Of a stretch of 64,000 nucleotides of DNA, positions 42,363 to 51,150 are shown piece by piece. Origin of the DNA: Thermogemmatispora aurantia (GTDB lineage: Bacteria > Chloroflexota > Ktedonobacteria > Ktedonobacterales > Ktedonobacteraceae); assembly GCF_008974285.1 (NCBI RefSeq), contig NZ_BKZV01000008.1, positions 115,103-179,102 on the forward strand. Reading direction: 5' to 3'. Position 1 is the stretch's first letter, and every line of letters begins with the position of its first letter. The translations under genes and the position numbers were made by a program. The notes below the pieces were generated by a model. That model saw only the letters and a list, made by a program, of their open reading frames with translations, was not told where the DNA came from and made no database searches.

Positions 42363-43274
42363 ATGACACAGAGCACACACGCCGCCTTCATCACCACCAG
42401 CGAGCGCGGCCTACGCCACGACATCCTCCCGATGCGCCTCTACCACAAAGCCAAGAAACTCGGCATCTGGGACCCGCGCGCCATCGACTTCTCCCAGGAC
42501 ATCCAGGACTGGCAGCGCCTCAACGAGGGCGAACGCGAAACCCTGCTCTACCTCAGCTCGCTCTTCCAGGCCGGAGAAGAGAGCGTCACCCTCGACCTGC
42601 TCCCGCTCATCCTGACCATTGCCCACGAGGGCCGGCTCGAAGAAGAGATGTACCTCACCACCTTCCTCTGGGAAGAAGCCAAGCACACCGAATTCTTCCG
42701 CCGCTTCCTCGACGAAGTAGCCCACGAACACAGCGACCTGCACCGCTACCACACCCCCAGCTACCGCAAAATCTTCTACGAAGAGCTGCCCCTGCGCATG
42801 CATGCCCTCCTCAGCGACCCCTCGCCCGAAGCCCAGGCCCGCGCCAGCGTCGTCTACAACATGATCGTCGAAGGCGTCCTGGCCGAGACCGGCTATCACG
42901 CCTATTTCAACATGCTCGAACGCCTCAACATCCTGCCTGGCCTGCGTCAAGGCATCGGCTACCTCAAGCGCGACGAATCGCGCCATCTGGCCTACGGCGT
43001 CTTCCTCCTCTCGCGCCTGGTCGCCCAGGAACCGCGTCTCTGGGACGTCATCCAGACCTACATGAGCGAGCTACTCACCTACGCCCTGGGCGTCATCAAC
43101 GAGCTATTCGAAGCTCGTGAAACGCAGGAATCGCCCGCCTTCGACCTTCAGATCGACGAATACCTCTCCTACGCGACTGCCCAATTCCAGAAACGCCTCG
43201 ACCGCATCGGACGCGCGCGTCGGCAAAGCCTGGAAGAAATCTACCAATCAAGCGAGACAGACGAACCGGCATAG
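42363..43274 (+). CDS. R2-like ligand-binding oxidase (R2lox)
   Basis: The 303-residue protein is a ferritin-like diiron/manganese-iron protein of the R2lox group. It has the full ligand set: Glu72 (AGEESVTLDL), Glu105 and His108 (EEAKH), Glu170 (VEGVLAETGY), Glu205 and His208 (DESRH). The Val75-Tyr165 pair corresponds to the residues that form the ether cross-link in characterised R2lox. It therefore should bind a long-chain ligand and activate oxygen rather than serve ribonucleotide reductase; the true NrdB is at 55207. ATG 42363 is preferred because the longer frame from 42264 covers the operator. The physiological substrate of R2lox proteins is unknown. Confidence 0.9.
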   Translation: MTQSTHAAFITTSERGLRHDILPMRLYHKAKKLGIWDPRAIDFSQDIQDWQRLNEGERETLLYLSSLFQAGEESVTLDLLPLILTIAHEGRLEEEMYLTTFLWEEAKHTEFFRRFLDEVAHEHSDLHRYHTPSYRKIFYEELPLRMHALLSDPSPEAQARASVVYNMIVEGVLAETGYHAYFNMLERLNILPGLRQGIGYLKRDESRHLAYGVFLLSRLVAQEPRLWDVIQTYMSELLTYALGVINELFEARETQESPAFDLQIDEYLSYATAQFQKRLDRIGRARRQSLEEIYQSSETDEPA

Positions 43275-43323
43275 CCTTCTGTTGCAGCGTCTCCTTCTTA
43301 TCACTATGTATGGTCACCACTCA

Positions 43324-43361
43324 CCTGGCCCCCTGAGTCAGCAAAGGCTCAGGGGGCCAGG
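43324..43361. terminator. Strong hairpin after R2lox
   Basis: CCTGGCCCCCTGAG (43324-43337) and its exact complement (43348-43361) form a 14-bp stem with a 10-base loop. No T-run follows, so it is either a weak terminator or a 3' end stabiliser. Confidence 0.5.
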
Positions 43362-43524
43362 GCTGACAACCACTCCCCCCTGGCGGATGATCCCGCCCTC
43401 GACCGGAACCGCAATATGCTATAGTAAAAACAGCCAGCAAAAGAAAAGAAAGGAGGGCAAGCCCAAACGGTCCCAGCTCGCCCCACCACCAGAGACAACA
43501 GCGAGGGCCGGGGCCAGTCTCGCC

Positions 43525-43959
43525 ATGTCCGATCAAGCCTATCGCCATCCCGTCAAAGCCATCGTCATCTTCGACGGCAGTTGCGACTTCTGCACCGCCA
43601 CCGCCGAACTCCTGCGCCGCCTGGACCGGGGCCGGAGAGTGACCTGTCTTCCCTTCCAGATCCCTGGCCTGCCCGAGCGCTACGGACTCAGCGTCAGAGC
43701 CTGCGAAGAGAGCGTCTGGACCATTCTCCCGGACGGACGGCGCTACCGCGGTGCCCAGGCCCTTGCCTGTACCCTGGACCTGCTGATCGGCTTCCCCCTC
43801 TGGCAGCGCCTCTACCGCCTGCCCGGCCTGGGGCCGCTCACTGAGCACCTCTACCGTTGGGTGGCCGCCCACCGCCAGTATCTGCCGGGCATCAGACCCT
43901 TCTGCCAGCGCCCCGGCGCCCCCTGCGGTGCCAGCCACCCTGAGCCGCCGCAGCGCTAA
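43525..43959 (+). CDS. DCC-family thiol-disulfide oxidoreductase (DUF393)
   Basis: The 144-residue protein begins VKAIVIFDGSCDFCTATAEL, the DxxCxxC signature of the DCC family (YuxK-like). ALACTLDLL and FPLWQRLYRLPGLGPLTEHL follow, with Tyr-Arg-Trp and a C-terminal RPFCQRP with a third cysteine. These are small soluble thioredoxin-fold proteins; biochemical data are scarce. A longer frame from 43117 would overlap R2lox and is rejected; ATG 43525 begins the conserved region. No strong ribosome binding site is visible (GGCCGGGGCC only). A TATAGT box at 43420-43425 may be its promoter. Function beyond general redox chemistry cannot be stated. Confidence 0.8.
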   Translation: MSDQAYRHPVKAIVIFDGSCDFCTATAELLRRLDRGRRVTCLPFQIPGLPERYGLSVRACEESVWTILPDGRRYRGAQALACTLDLLIGFPLWQRLYRLPGLGPLTEHLYRWVAAHRQYLPGIRPFCQRPGAPCGASHPEPPQR

Positions 43960-44011
43960 GCCAGGCCCGCCCTGTCTGTCGTCCCACCGTCCCAGCCACC
44001 GGCCAGAATCT

Positions 44012-44518
44012 TCAGGACTCCTCCGGCTCCGCCGGCAGGGTACCGCTGCGCAGCGCCTGGCGCACCTCTTCCACCTCACGCTCGTCGTGAAGATAGCGCT
44101 CGCTATAGGAGCGCTGCCAGATGCGCAACGGCGGCGTTGGACCAGGCGCGCGCACCTGCTCCAGATGAGCCAGCCAGGCCACCGCCACCAGTGACTTAAA
44201 GGACTCCACCACCCGCCCCAGCGTCATCGTCCGATTGGTATTGCCCTCAAAGGAAAGAATAAACCGCACCTGCTGCGGCCCGATCACAAACGTATCCAGC
44301 GCCAGCCCAGGGAAAGGGCGAGGCAGAGCCTGCCAGGTCTCCTCTAGAATCCGGCGCAGTGCCGGGTCCTCAAAGCTCGGCGCATACGGCTCCGCCTGCA
44401 ACGTCACCAGGTAGGTCCCCGTCCAGCCATAGTTATGCGTCGGCAAGCGCAGCGGGCGCCCCACGAGGCTTTTCTCATAACGGGGAGTCGAAGGAATTGC
44501 TGTCTTCTTCATCTGCAT
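44012..44518 (-). CDS. IS200/RAYT-derived protein lacking the HUH histidines
   Basis: The 168-residue protein follows the order of REP-associated tyrosine transposases: RLPTHNYGWTGTYLVTLQA, LALDTFVIGPQQVRFILSFE, TLGRVVESFKSLVAVAW and IWQRSYSERYLHDERE. In active enzymes the second segment reads MPNHVHxI, with two metal-binding histidines. Here it reads IGPQQVRFI, so both are gone. The tyrosine in WQRSYSERY is kept. The protein therefore cannot cleave DNA by the usual HUH mechanism and may be a domesticated DNA- or RNA-binding derivative. ATG 44518 has AAAGAGGTG nine bases upstream, and the frame is intact, so it is probably expressed. I see no IS ends around it. It lies downstream of and co-oriented with the methyltransferase. 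Confidence 0.75.
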   Translation of the reverse strand: MQMKKTAIPSTPRYEKSLVGRPLRLPTHNYGWTGTYLVTLQAEPYAPSFEDPALRRILEETWQALPRPFPGLALDTFVIGPQQVRFILSFEGNTNRTMTLGRVVESFKSLVAVAWLAHLEQVRAPGPTPPLRIWQRSYSERYLHDEREVEEVRQALRSGTLPAEPEES

Positions 44519-44698
44519 ACGCCACACACCTCTTTCCACTTGACCTCCACAATCACTGAAGCCAATTACCACATTCCCATACAAAACGAGAATATTTCAC
44601 AAAAGAGAGAAGGAACTAATTCATACGGCAGCTCATTTACAGGATAGCACAGCTGCACACGCGCGGCAAGCCTCGACCATCAGCGGCAGCCAATCTGC

Positions 44699-45850
44699 CT
44701 ACGGCTGGGAAAGGGGACGCTGCACACAGAAAGGACGACGGGGAGCCAAGCGCAGCAGGCGCTCGCGCGTCACCTCGATCGCCAGCGGGCTGCCATCGCA
44801 GGCGATCCAGCGCCGGCCCAGACGCTCGGCCACCGCCGGCGTCACACCGCTCCCACAGAAGCAGTCGAGCACCAGATCATTCTCCTCACTGGAAGCCAGC
44901 AGAATACGCTCCAGCAGCGCCGCTGGCTTCTGGGTCGCATAGCCGTTGCGCTCGGGATCACGCTGATGCAGATGGCTGATATCGCACCAGACATCAGCGG
45001 GCGTCATCGGCTCATCCTCGTAGTAGCGATAGAGACGGCCCCCCGCGCGGATCGTCCAGCAGACCCGCCCATCGGCTTCCACCTGGCGCCGCATATGATT
45101 GCGCCGCTCCCGCCCACGCAGTGGACCAATGCGCTCCCCATGAAAACAATACTGGCGCGAGCGGGTATAGAGGAGCAGCGTATCGTGCTTGCGCGCAAAG
45201 CCGCGGGAACGTCGCGGACGCCCGCCGGAATGATAATGCCAGATAATCTCGTTCTGGAAACCGCCACCCGCCGGCGCCGCCTCCCGAAACACCTCATCCA
45301 GCAGCAGGCGAGCGAAGTGGACGGCACGCCAGTCCAGATGGACGTAGAGGCTCCCACGAGGGGCCAACAGACGATAGAGCAGCAAAAACGTCTCATAGAG
45401 CCACTGCAGGTATCCATCGAGATTGCCCTGCCAGCGATCGTGATAGGCGAGACCGCGGCCACTACGATAGGTTCGCTCGCTCATAAACGGAGGATCGATA
45501 TAGATCAGATCGACGGTCCCGGCAAATTCCGCCAGCAAGGCCGGCAACACCAGGCTCTTATCTCCGTGGATCAAGCGATTCTCCCAGCCTGCCGCAGCCT
45601 CGCCCTCAGCCTCACAGCCAGAGTCAGGGCCTGCCAGCGCCGGAACGCGCTCACAGATCTGCAGACGCGGTGCCGGCGGCAGCCCCGCCGCGTAGGGATT
45701 GTGCTTCTGCTGCCAGATCAGCTCTGCCACCACTGCTGAACTGATTCCTCCCTCCGGGGAAGTCTCCTCCAGCCCCACAGCGCCAGCCGGGCAGACGTGC
45801 CAGGCCTGACCGATGGTAGCTGTGTGCCCATACCCTCCCAGTGAGCACAA
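44699..45850 (-). CDS. Beta-class site-specific DNA methyltransferase (orphan)
   Basis: The protein is up to 383 residues. Motif IV is DLIYIDPPFMSERTYRSG, preceded by NRLIHGDKSLVLPALL. Motif VIII-like YVHLDWRAVHFARLL follows, then GYATQKPAALLERILLASS and motif I LVLDCFCGSGVT near the C-terminus. Order IV before I defines the beta class, and DPPF suggests N6-adenine or N4-cytosine methylation. A target-recognition region lies between (about 195-290, with many Arg and Tyr). No restriction endonuclease is adjacent. The start is uncertain: the frame opens at a TTG at 45850, and conserved sequence begins only near residue 45, so internal GTG codons are equally likely. Confidence 0.87.
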   Translation of the reverse strand: MCSLGGYGHTATIGQAWHVCPAGAVGLEETSPEGGISSAVVAELIWQQKHNPYAAGLPPAPRLQICERVPALAGPDSGCEAEGEAAAGWENRLIHGDKSLVLPALLAEFAGTVDLIYIDPPFMSERTYRSGRGLAYHDRWQGNLDGYLQWLYETFLLLYRLLAPRGSLYVHLDWRAVHFARLLLDEVFREAAPAGGGFQNEIIWHYHSGGRPRRSRGFARKHDTLLLYTRSRQYCFHGERIGPLRGRERRNHMRRQVEADGRVCWTIRAGGRLYRYYEDEPMTPADVWCDISHLHQRDPERNGYATQKPAALLERILLASSEENDLVLDCFCGSGVTPAVAERLGRRWIACDGSPLAIEVTRERLLRLAPRRPFCVQRPLSQP

Positions 45851-45949
45851 CCCATTACTATAGCACAGGAAAGCTCTACCGCAAGTACAGGCGTGCCCGC
45901 CAAAACGCGATGGTCACAGCACTCTCCTCCCCAGAGACCTATCTCCATA

Positions 45950-45978
45950 TGGACATATGAGATCGGAGAAGGTACAAT
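45950..45978 (+). promoter_or_regulatory. Promoter of the MFS gene
   Basis: TGGACA (45950-45955), 17 bases, TACAAT (45973-45978), each five of six to consensus. The -35 overlaps an imperfect dyad, ATCTCCATATG/CATATGAGAT (45941-45963), a possible operator. The leader to ATG 46224 is about 235 bases, unusually long, with no gene I can support in it. Confidence 0.55.
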
Positions 45979-46223
45979 GAAAAAGTGTGGGAGCGTGAGG
46001 AATGGCGGAAGCCCAAGCAACGAAGCAGAAGGAGGTGAACCCCTTTCAAGCGTCACGGCTCTAAGAACGCCACATCGTATCAAGCAAAGAGTGTATCGCC
46101 ATTGTGCCTGCGCCCACTGGCGGGCGGAACCCGGCGCTACTCCTGGCCGCGAGCGCCCCGAGTAGCCTGCAGTGCGCTGAGTACGCGCACTTTCACCATC
46201 ACTGCAATGGAGGCAAAGCGCTC

Positions 46224-47588
46224 ATGGAAGCAGCAGAACGTCGCATCACCGTGGCCTCACGCATCGATCGCCTGCCCCTCTCCTCGCTGCACCGCTGGCT
46301 CAGCTTCGTGCTAGGCATCGGCACCTTCTTTGACCTCTACGATATTTTTCTAGGCGGCCTGCTGGGAGCTGTGCTCACTCCCCTCTTCCACCTCTCCACC
46401 TTCGAGACCGCCCTCATCATCGGCTCCGGCTTCTTCGGCATGTTCGTTGGTGCCATCGTCCTGGGCGTCGTCTCCGACTACATCGGGCGGCGCAGCATGT
46501 ACATGATTGACCTGCTGATCTACTCCCTCTTCTCGCTCATCGCCGCCTTCGCCCCAAACTTCATCTGGGTCGTCATCTTTCGCTTCCTGGCCGGCATCGG
46601 CCTGGGAGCCGAGCCACCCCTCACCGACATCTACATGGGCGAAATGATTCCGCGCCATGCCCGCGGACGCTACACCGCCTGGTGCTACACCCTGGGCTTC
46701 TTTGGCGTCCCCCTGGCCGGCTTCGTCGGGCGCTTCGTCGTCAAAGGCAGCTTCCTCGGCCTGGACGGCTGGCGCTGGCTCCTCATCGTCGGCTCGCTCG
46801 GTGCCTTGATCGTCTGGCTCCTGCGCCGCAACCTGCCCGAATCGCCGCGCTGGCACGAAATCCGTCAGGACGAAGCGGCCGCCAATGCCGCCCTCGCCAG
46901 TATGGAAGAGCAAATCATGCGCGAGCATGGTCTCAAAGAGCTACCAGAGCCGCAGCCGGTCGTCGTCGAGCCGCAGACACGGGCCACCATCGCTGAAATC
47001 TTCAGCGGCGTCTATGCCAAACGCACCATCATGCTCTGGATCTTCCAGATCCTCCAGACTGTTGGCTACTACGGCTTCGGCTCCCTGGCCCCCGTCGTCC
47101 TCACCGCCAAGGGCTTCAGCGTCGTCACCTCACTAGGCTACACAGCCCTCAGCTTCCTGGGCTATCCCCTCGGCTCCTTCATCTCCATCTTCCTCGTCGA
47201 GCGCGTCGAGCGCAAATGGCTGATCGTCGTCTCGGCCCTCCTGATTGCCCTCTTCGGCCTCAGCTTCGGCTTCGCCACCTCCGCCATCGTCCTGGTCATC
47301 TCGGGCTTCCTCCTCACCACCGTCAGTAACATCTTCTCCAACGCCTTCCACATCTACCAGGCTGAGATCTTCCCCACCCGCATGCGCGGCACCGCGGTCG
47401 GCATTGCCTACAGCCTGAGCCGCCTGGTCAGCGCCATCCTGCCCTTTGCCGCCCTGCCCGTGCTCAAATCGCTGGGGCCAGTCGCGGTCTTCGCCGGAGA
47501 GGCCGTCTTGCTCGTCCTTCTCTGCCTGGATGTCGCCCTGCTCGGCCCCCGCAGCACCGGGCGCACCCTGGAGATCATCGCTCGCTAG
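46224..47588 (+). CDS. MFS transporter (sugar/organic acid porter type)
   Basis: The 454-residue protein has about twelve membrane segments in two halves joined by a charged cytosolic loop (about 215-265). The first half carries GVVSDYIGRRSMY (the GxxxD-xxGRR motif between helices 2 and 3) and RFLAGIGLGAEPPLTDIYMGE. RNLPESPRW ends the half, and EIFPTRMRGTAVGI is in the second. These signatures fit the sugar-porter and aromatic/organic acid-porter groups of the major facilitator superfamily. The acid after LGAE in helix 4 is common in organic-acid porters. The substrate cannot be named. ATG 46224 has GGAGG ten bases upstream; the frame from 46104 is not needed. Confidence 0.85.
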   Translation: MEAAERRITVASRIDRLPLSSLHRWLSFVLGIGTFFDLYDIFLGGLLGAVLTPLFHLSTFETALIIGSGFFGMFVGAIVLGVVSDYIGRRSMYMIDLLIYSLFSLIAAFAPNFIWVVIFRFLAGIGLGAEPPLTDIYMGEMIPRHARGRYTAWCYTLGFFGVPLAGFVGRFVVKGSFLGLDGWRWLLIVGSLGALIVWLLRRNLPESPRWHEIRQDEAAANAALASMEEQIMREHGLKELPEPQPVVVEPQTRATIAEIFSGVYAKRTIMLWIFQILQTVGYYGFGSLAPVVLTAKGFSVVTSLGYTALSFLGYPLGSFISIFLVERVERKWLIVVSALLIALFGLSFGFATSAIVLVISGFLLTTVSNIFSNAFHIYQAEIFPTRMRGTAVGIAYSLSRLVSAILPFAALPVLKSLGPVAVFAGEAVLLVLLCLDVALLGPRSTGRTLEIIAR

Positions 47589-47653
47589 CCTGGCCCACCC
47601 GCCCTGCCTGCCCATCATTGGACCTTGCCACTCGGACTGGCCAGGGGCAAAAT

Positions 47654-47699
47654 AGAAGGCTGAGGGAACGGTCATCGTACCTCCCTCCCTCAGCCTTCT
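47654..47699. terminator. Perfect 14-bp hairpin between MFS and decarboxylase genes
   Basis: AGAAGGCTGAGGGA (47654-47667) and its exact complement (47686-47699) enclose an 18-base loop. No T-run follows directly (CTGCTGGCCA, then TCTTTTCTCT), so terminator function is likely but not certain. Confidence 0.5.
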
Positions 47700-47749
47700 C
47701 TGCTGGCCATACTCTTTTCTCTAGGAGAGGAGTGAATCCACTACCCACT

Positions 47750-49261
47750 ATGGATCTCAGGAACCTCCCGATCTCAGCCTTCATCGCCCCCGACGGCAGC
47801 AATCGCCAGGCCGTGGCACCGCTGCTGGAGGAGGCCCTGCAGCTGGCCCTGGACTACACGAGCCACGCCAGCGACCTTCCGCCGTTGCCAGACGGGCCGC
47901 CCCCTCTGCCGGCACCCTCACTGCCGGAGCAGGGTCTGCCCGCGCCAGAGCTGCTGGTGCATCTGCGCACGCTTGTCACTGCCTCCATGCACGCAGCCCA
48001 CCCCGGCTACATCGGTCACATGGATTCGCTGCCGACGACAATGTCGCTGGTGGGAGACCTGTTGAGCGCCGCACTCAATAACAATATGCTCAGCGTCGAG
48101 ATGTCGCCCGCCTTCTCGCGCCTCGAATGGGCCACCCTGCGCGAACTGGCCCGGCTCTTCGGGCTGGGAGCGCGGGCCGGCGGCCTCCTGCTCAGCGGCG
48201 GCAGCCTGGCCAACCTGGAGGCCCTGGCCATTGCCCGTAACCACGTCCTCGGAGTGCGCGACGGCGCACTCACCTCGCTCGGGACCCGCCCCGTGCTCTT
48301 CGCCTCCGAGGCCGCCCATACCTCACTCCAGAAGGCCGCCATGCTCCTCGGGCTGGGCAGTCAGGCCGTCATCCCTGTGCCAATCGATGAGACCGGCCAT
48401 CTCGACGTCCATCGGCTCCCCACACTGATCGAGCAGGCCCAGGCACGCGGCGAACGCCCCTTCTGCGTCGTCGCAACCGCCGGCACCACCGTGGCTGGAC
48501 TGATCGACCCCCTGGCCGCCATTGCCGACGTGGCCCAGCGCTATGGCCTCTGGTTCCACGTCGACGCGGCCTACGGTGGCGCCCTCATCTTCTCCAGACA
48601 GCTGCGTCAACGGCTCGCTGGCATCGAGCAGGCCGATTCCCTGACCTTCAACCCGCAGAAATGGCTCTACGTGGCCAAAACCTGCGCCATGCTTCTATTG
48701 CGCGACAAGGAACTGTTCACGCGCGCCTTCCACATCCCGGCGCCCTACATGGGCCAGCACCCGGAGGAGGATGACCCCGATGCCCCGCCCAATCTGGGCG
48801 AGATCGGCCTGCAAGGCACACGCCACAGCGACATCCTCAAGCTCTGGCTCTCGCTCCAGCACCTGGGGCGGCGCGGCTACGCTCAGCTGGTCGAGGAAGC
48901 CTGTCGCCTGACCAACCTGGCCTACGAGCGCCTGCGCACCCTGCCTGAGCTGCGCTTCGCCCACGCTCCCGAGACCAATCTCCTCTGCTTCCGCCTCGAG
49001 CCAGCCTGGCTGCCCCCCGCAGCTCACGACGCCCTGAACGCCCGGGTGCAGGCTGCACTGCTGGAGCAGGAGCGCATCTTTCTCTCCCTGCCCCTCTACC
49101 AGGGCCAGCGCTGGCTGCGCGCCGTCCTGCTTCATCCCGCCACCAATGAGGCCCTCATCGAACGGCTACGCACAGGGCTGGAGCGCCTCATCACCCAGGA
49201 GCGCCGGCAAGCCAGACCGCAGCAGGCTCGTCAACCTGACCCCGACGCCGACCCGCATTGA
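47750..49261 (+). CDS. PLP-dependent group II decarboxylase-like protein
   Basis: The 503-residue protein belongs to the aromatic-amino-acid/glutamate decarboxylase fold. Features are HPGYIGHMDSLPT near residues 84-96, LLLSGGSLANLEALAIARNH, WFHVDAAYGGA with the PLP-pairing aspartate, and the Schiff-base Lys304 in FNPQKWLY. It should decarboxylate an amino acid in the cytoplasm, with aspartate, diaminobutyrate, tyrosine or tryptophan all possible. The start is ambiguous: ATG 47750 begins the conserved region, but GTG 47732 lies four bases after AGGAG and would add six residues. It is separated from the MFS gene by a hairpin, so co-transcription is not assured. Confidence 0.87.
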   Translation: MDLRNLPISAFIAPDGSNRQAVAPLLEEALQLALDYTSHASDLPPLPDGPPPLPAPSLPEQGLPAPELLVHLRTLVTASMHAAHPGYIGHMDSLPTTMSLVGDLLSAALNNNMLSVEMSPAFSRLEWATLRELARLFGLGARAGGLLLSGGSLANLEALAIARNHVLGVRDGALTSLGTRPVLFASEAAHTSLQKAAMLLGLGSQAVIPVPIDETGHLDVHRLPTLIEQAQARGERPFCVVATAGTTVAGLIDPLAAIADVAQRYGLWFHVDAAYGGALIFSRQLRQRLAGIEQADSLTFNPQKWLYVAKTCAMLLLRDKELFTRAFHIPAPYMGQHPEEDDPDAPPNLGEIGLQGTRHSDILKLWLSLQHLGRRGYAQLVEEACRLTNLAYERLRTLPELRFAHAPETNLLCFRLEPAWLPPAAHDALNARVQAALLEQERIFLSLPLYQGQRWLRAVLLHPATNEALIERLRTGLERLITQERRQARPQQARQPDPDADPH

Positions 49262-49351
49262 CGCCCTCCCACCAGGACCCGCTATACTCAAGCAAGAAAG
49301 AAAAACGCCAGAGGGGAGAAACCTCCCCACACGAAGGAGCCATCGAACATC

Positions 49352-50335
49352 ATGACTGCCGCTACGGCTGTCAACGTTACGCACCTGCGCAAAGTCTACC
49401 GCGTCTATGAGCGCGAGGCCGGCCTGGGCGCCGCCTTACGCGCTCTCTTTCGACGCCAGATGCAGGAAATCGTTGGCGTCGACAATCTGACCTTTACCAT
49501 AGAAGCGGGCGAAATCATTGGCTTCCTCGGCCCCAACGGGGCCGGCAAAACCACCACCCTCAAGATGCTGGCTGGACTCCTCTACCCCAGCGCCGGCGAT
49601 GTACGCGTCCTGGGCTACGTCCCCTGGCGACGCGAGCGTGCCTTCCTGCGCCAGATCGCCCTGGTCATGGGCCAGCGCCAGCAACTCATCTGGGACATCC
49701 CCGTCATCGACTCCTTTGAGCTGAACCGGGCCATCTATCGCATTCCCCCGGCTCAGTACCGTCACATGCTGGATGAACTGGCCGATCTCCTGGACCTGGC
49801 GCCCCTACTGCACAAGCCTGTGCGCAACCTCTCCCTGGGAGAGCGCATGAAATGCGAGATCGCTGGCTCTCTGCTCCATCGCCCCCAGGTCCTCTTCCTC
49901 GACGAGCCAACCATCGGCCTGGACATCGTCATGCAGCGCCGCATTCGCGACTTTATCCGCGAATATAACCATCGCACAGGAGCGACTGTGCTGCTGACAA
50001 GTCACTATATGGCCGACGTCGAAGCCCTCTGTCGGCGCGTCATCCTCATCCACCACGGCACCATGCTCTTCGACGGCGATCTCACCCGCCTGGTCGAGCG
50101 CTTCTCACCTTACAAGACCATCATTGTGCGTCTGCAAGAGCCAGCTGACCTGCGTCCCTACGGCGAAGTCCTCAGCCAGAACGAGGATCAGGTCAGCCTG
50201 CGTGTGCCCAAAAGCGCGGTCGCCCGCATCACCGCTCGCCTGCTGACGGACCTGCCAGTCCTCGACCTGAGCGTCGAGGACCCGCCCATTGAGGCCGTTA
50301 TCGAACAAATCTTTACCCAGGAGGAGGTCGTCTAA
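49352..50335 (+). CDS. ABC-2 type exporter, ATP-binding subunit
   Basis: The 327-residue protein has Walker A GPNGAGKTTTLKML, a Q-loop within GQRQQLIWDIP, signature LSLGERMKCEIAGSLLH, Walker B VLFLDEPTIGLD and the switch histidine in LLTSHYM. The ERMK variant of the signature and the C-terminal extension of about 80 residues (beta-rich, ending IEAVIEQIF) are typical of ABC-2 exporter ATPases. ATG 49352 follows CGAAGGAGC. It is the first gene of a three-gene operon with the two permeases; the first permease starts five bases after its stop. Substrate unknown; drug, lipid or peptide export are all possible. Confidence 0.92.
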   Translation: MTAATAVNVTHLRKVYRVYEREAGLGAALRALFRRQMQEIVGVDNLTFTIEAGEIIGFLGPNGAGKTTTLKMLAGLLYPSAGDVRVLGYVPWRRERAFLRQIALVMGQRQQLIWDIPVIDSFELNRAIYRIPPAQYRHMLDELADLLDLAPLLHKPVRNLSLGERMKCEIAGSLLHRPQVLFLDEPTIGLDIVMQRRIRDFIREYNHRTGATVLLTSHYMADVEALCRRVILIHHGTMLFDGDLTRLVERFSPYKTIIVRLQEPADLRPYGEVLSQNEDQVSLRVPKSAVARITARLLTDLPVLDLSVEDPPIEAVIEQIFTQEEVV

Positions 50336-50339
50336 GCGC

Positions 50340-51143
50340 ATGACTCACCTCATCGCCGTCTATCGCCAGCAGCTCAAGACGGCCATTGCCGAACAGCTCC
50401 AATACCGCGCTGCCCTTGTCATCTGGCTCATCGAGGTGGCGCTGGGACCAGCGGTCTCTATCAGCGTCTGGTCGACCGTGGCCCGCAACGAAGGCGGGGA
50501 AGTGAATGGCTACAACCCCTCTGGCTTCGCCGCCTACTTCATCGCCACCATGCTGGTGAACTACGCCACCCAGACCTGGGTCTTCTGGGAATTCAGCCGG
50601 CGTGTGCGCGAAGGTGAATTCTCGCCTTTGCTGCTGCGACCTGTCCACCCCATCCACGCCGACATTGCTCAGCACCTGGCCTACAAGATCCTCATGCTAC
50701 CAGTCATCGGACTGGTCACGCTGCTCCTCTGGCTGGCCTTCCATGCTGGCTTCACTCCCAGCCCTGCCAGCCTGGCTACCTTTCTACCGGCGCTGCTCCT
50801 GGCCTTCGCCCTGCGCTTCACCCTGGAGTGGACCCTGGCCCTCCTGGCCTTCTGGCTGACTCAGGTCAACGTTATCAACCAGCTCTATGTGGTCGTCGTC
50901 CTCTTCCTCTCGGGGCAACTGCTCCCCCTATCCTTCTTGCCGGCCCCGCTGCAGGCGATCACCGCCTGGCTCCCCTTTCAATGGATGGTCGCCTTCCCGG
51001 CCCAGTTGCTCAGCACTGGTCTCAGCTCCCAGGCCGTGGTCACTGGCTTCCTCGCTCAGCTCCTCTGGCTGCTTCTCGGCCTCGGCCTGCTCAACCTCAC
51101 CTGGCGACGCGGCCTCAAACGCTACACGGCAGTTGGAGGGTAA
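50340..51143 (+). CDS. ABC-2 family permease, first subunit
   Basis: The 267-residue protein has six hydrophobic segments and the early pattern YRQQLKTAIAEQLQYRAALV, the amphipathic entry seen in ABC-2 exporters of the DUF990/ABC2_membrane_6 type. VFWEFSRRVREGEFSPLLLR, with 'LLRPVHP', is a family-typical coupling segment. ATG 50340 is four bases after the ATPase stop, with AGGAGGAGG at about 50319-50327 inside the ATPase gene. It should form a heterodimeric channel with the next gene product. Confidence 0.88.
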   Translation: MTHLIAVYRQQLKTAIAEQLQYRAALVIWLIEVALGPAVSISVWSTVARNEGGEVNGYNPSGFAAYFIATMLVNYATQTWVFWEFSRRVREGEFSPLLLRPVHPIHADIAQHLAYKILMLPVIGLVTLLLWLAFHAGFTPSPASLATFLPALLLAFALRFTLEWTLALLAFWLTQVNVINQLYVVVVLFLSGQLLPLSFLPAPLQAITAWLPFQWMVAFPAQLLSTGLSSQAVVTGFLAQLLWLLLGLGLLNLTWRRGLKRYTAVGG

Positions 51144-51150
51144 GTCTGCT

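Noticed and set aside
45893..46165. 90-codon frame in the MFS leader
   Set aside because: It includes the predicted promoter, has no ribosome binding site and no family resemblance.
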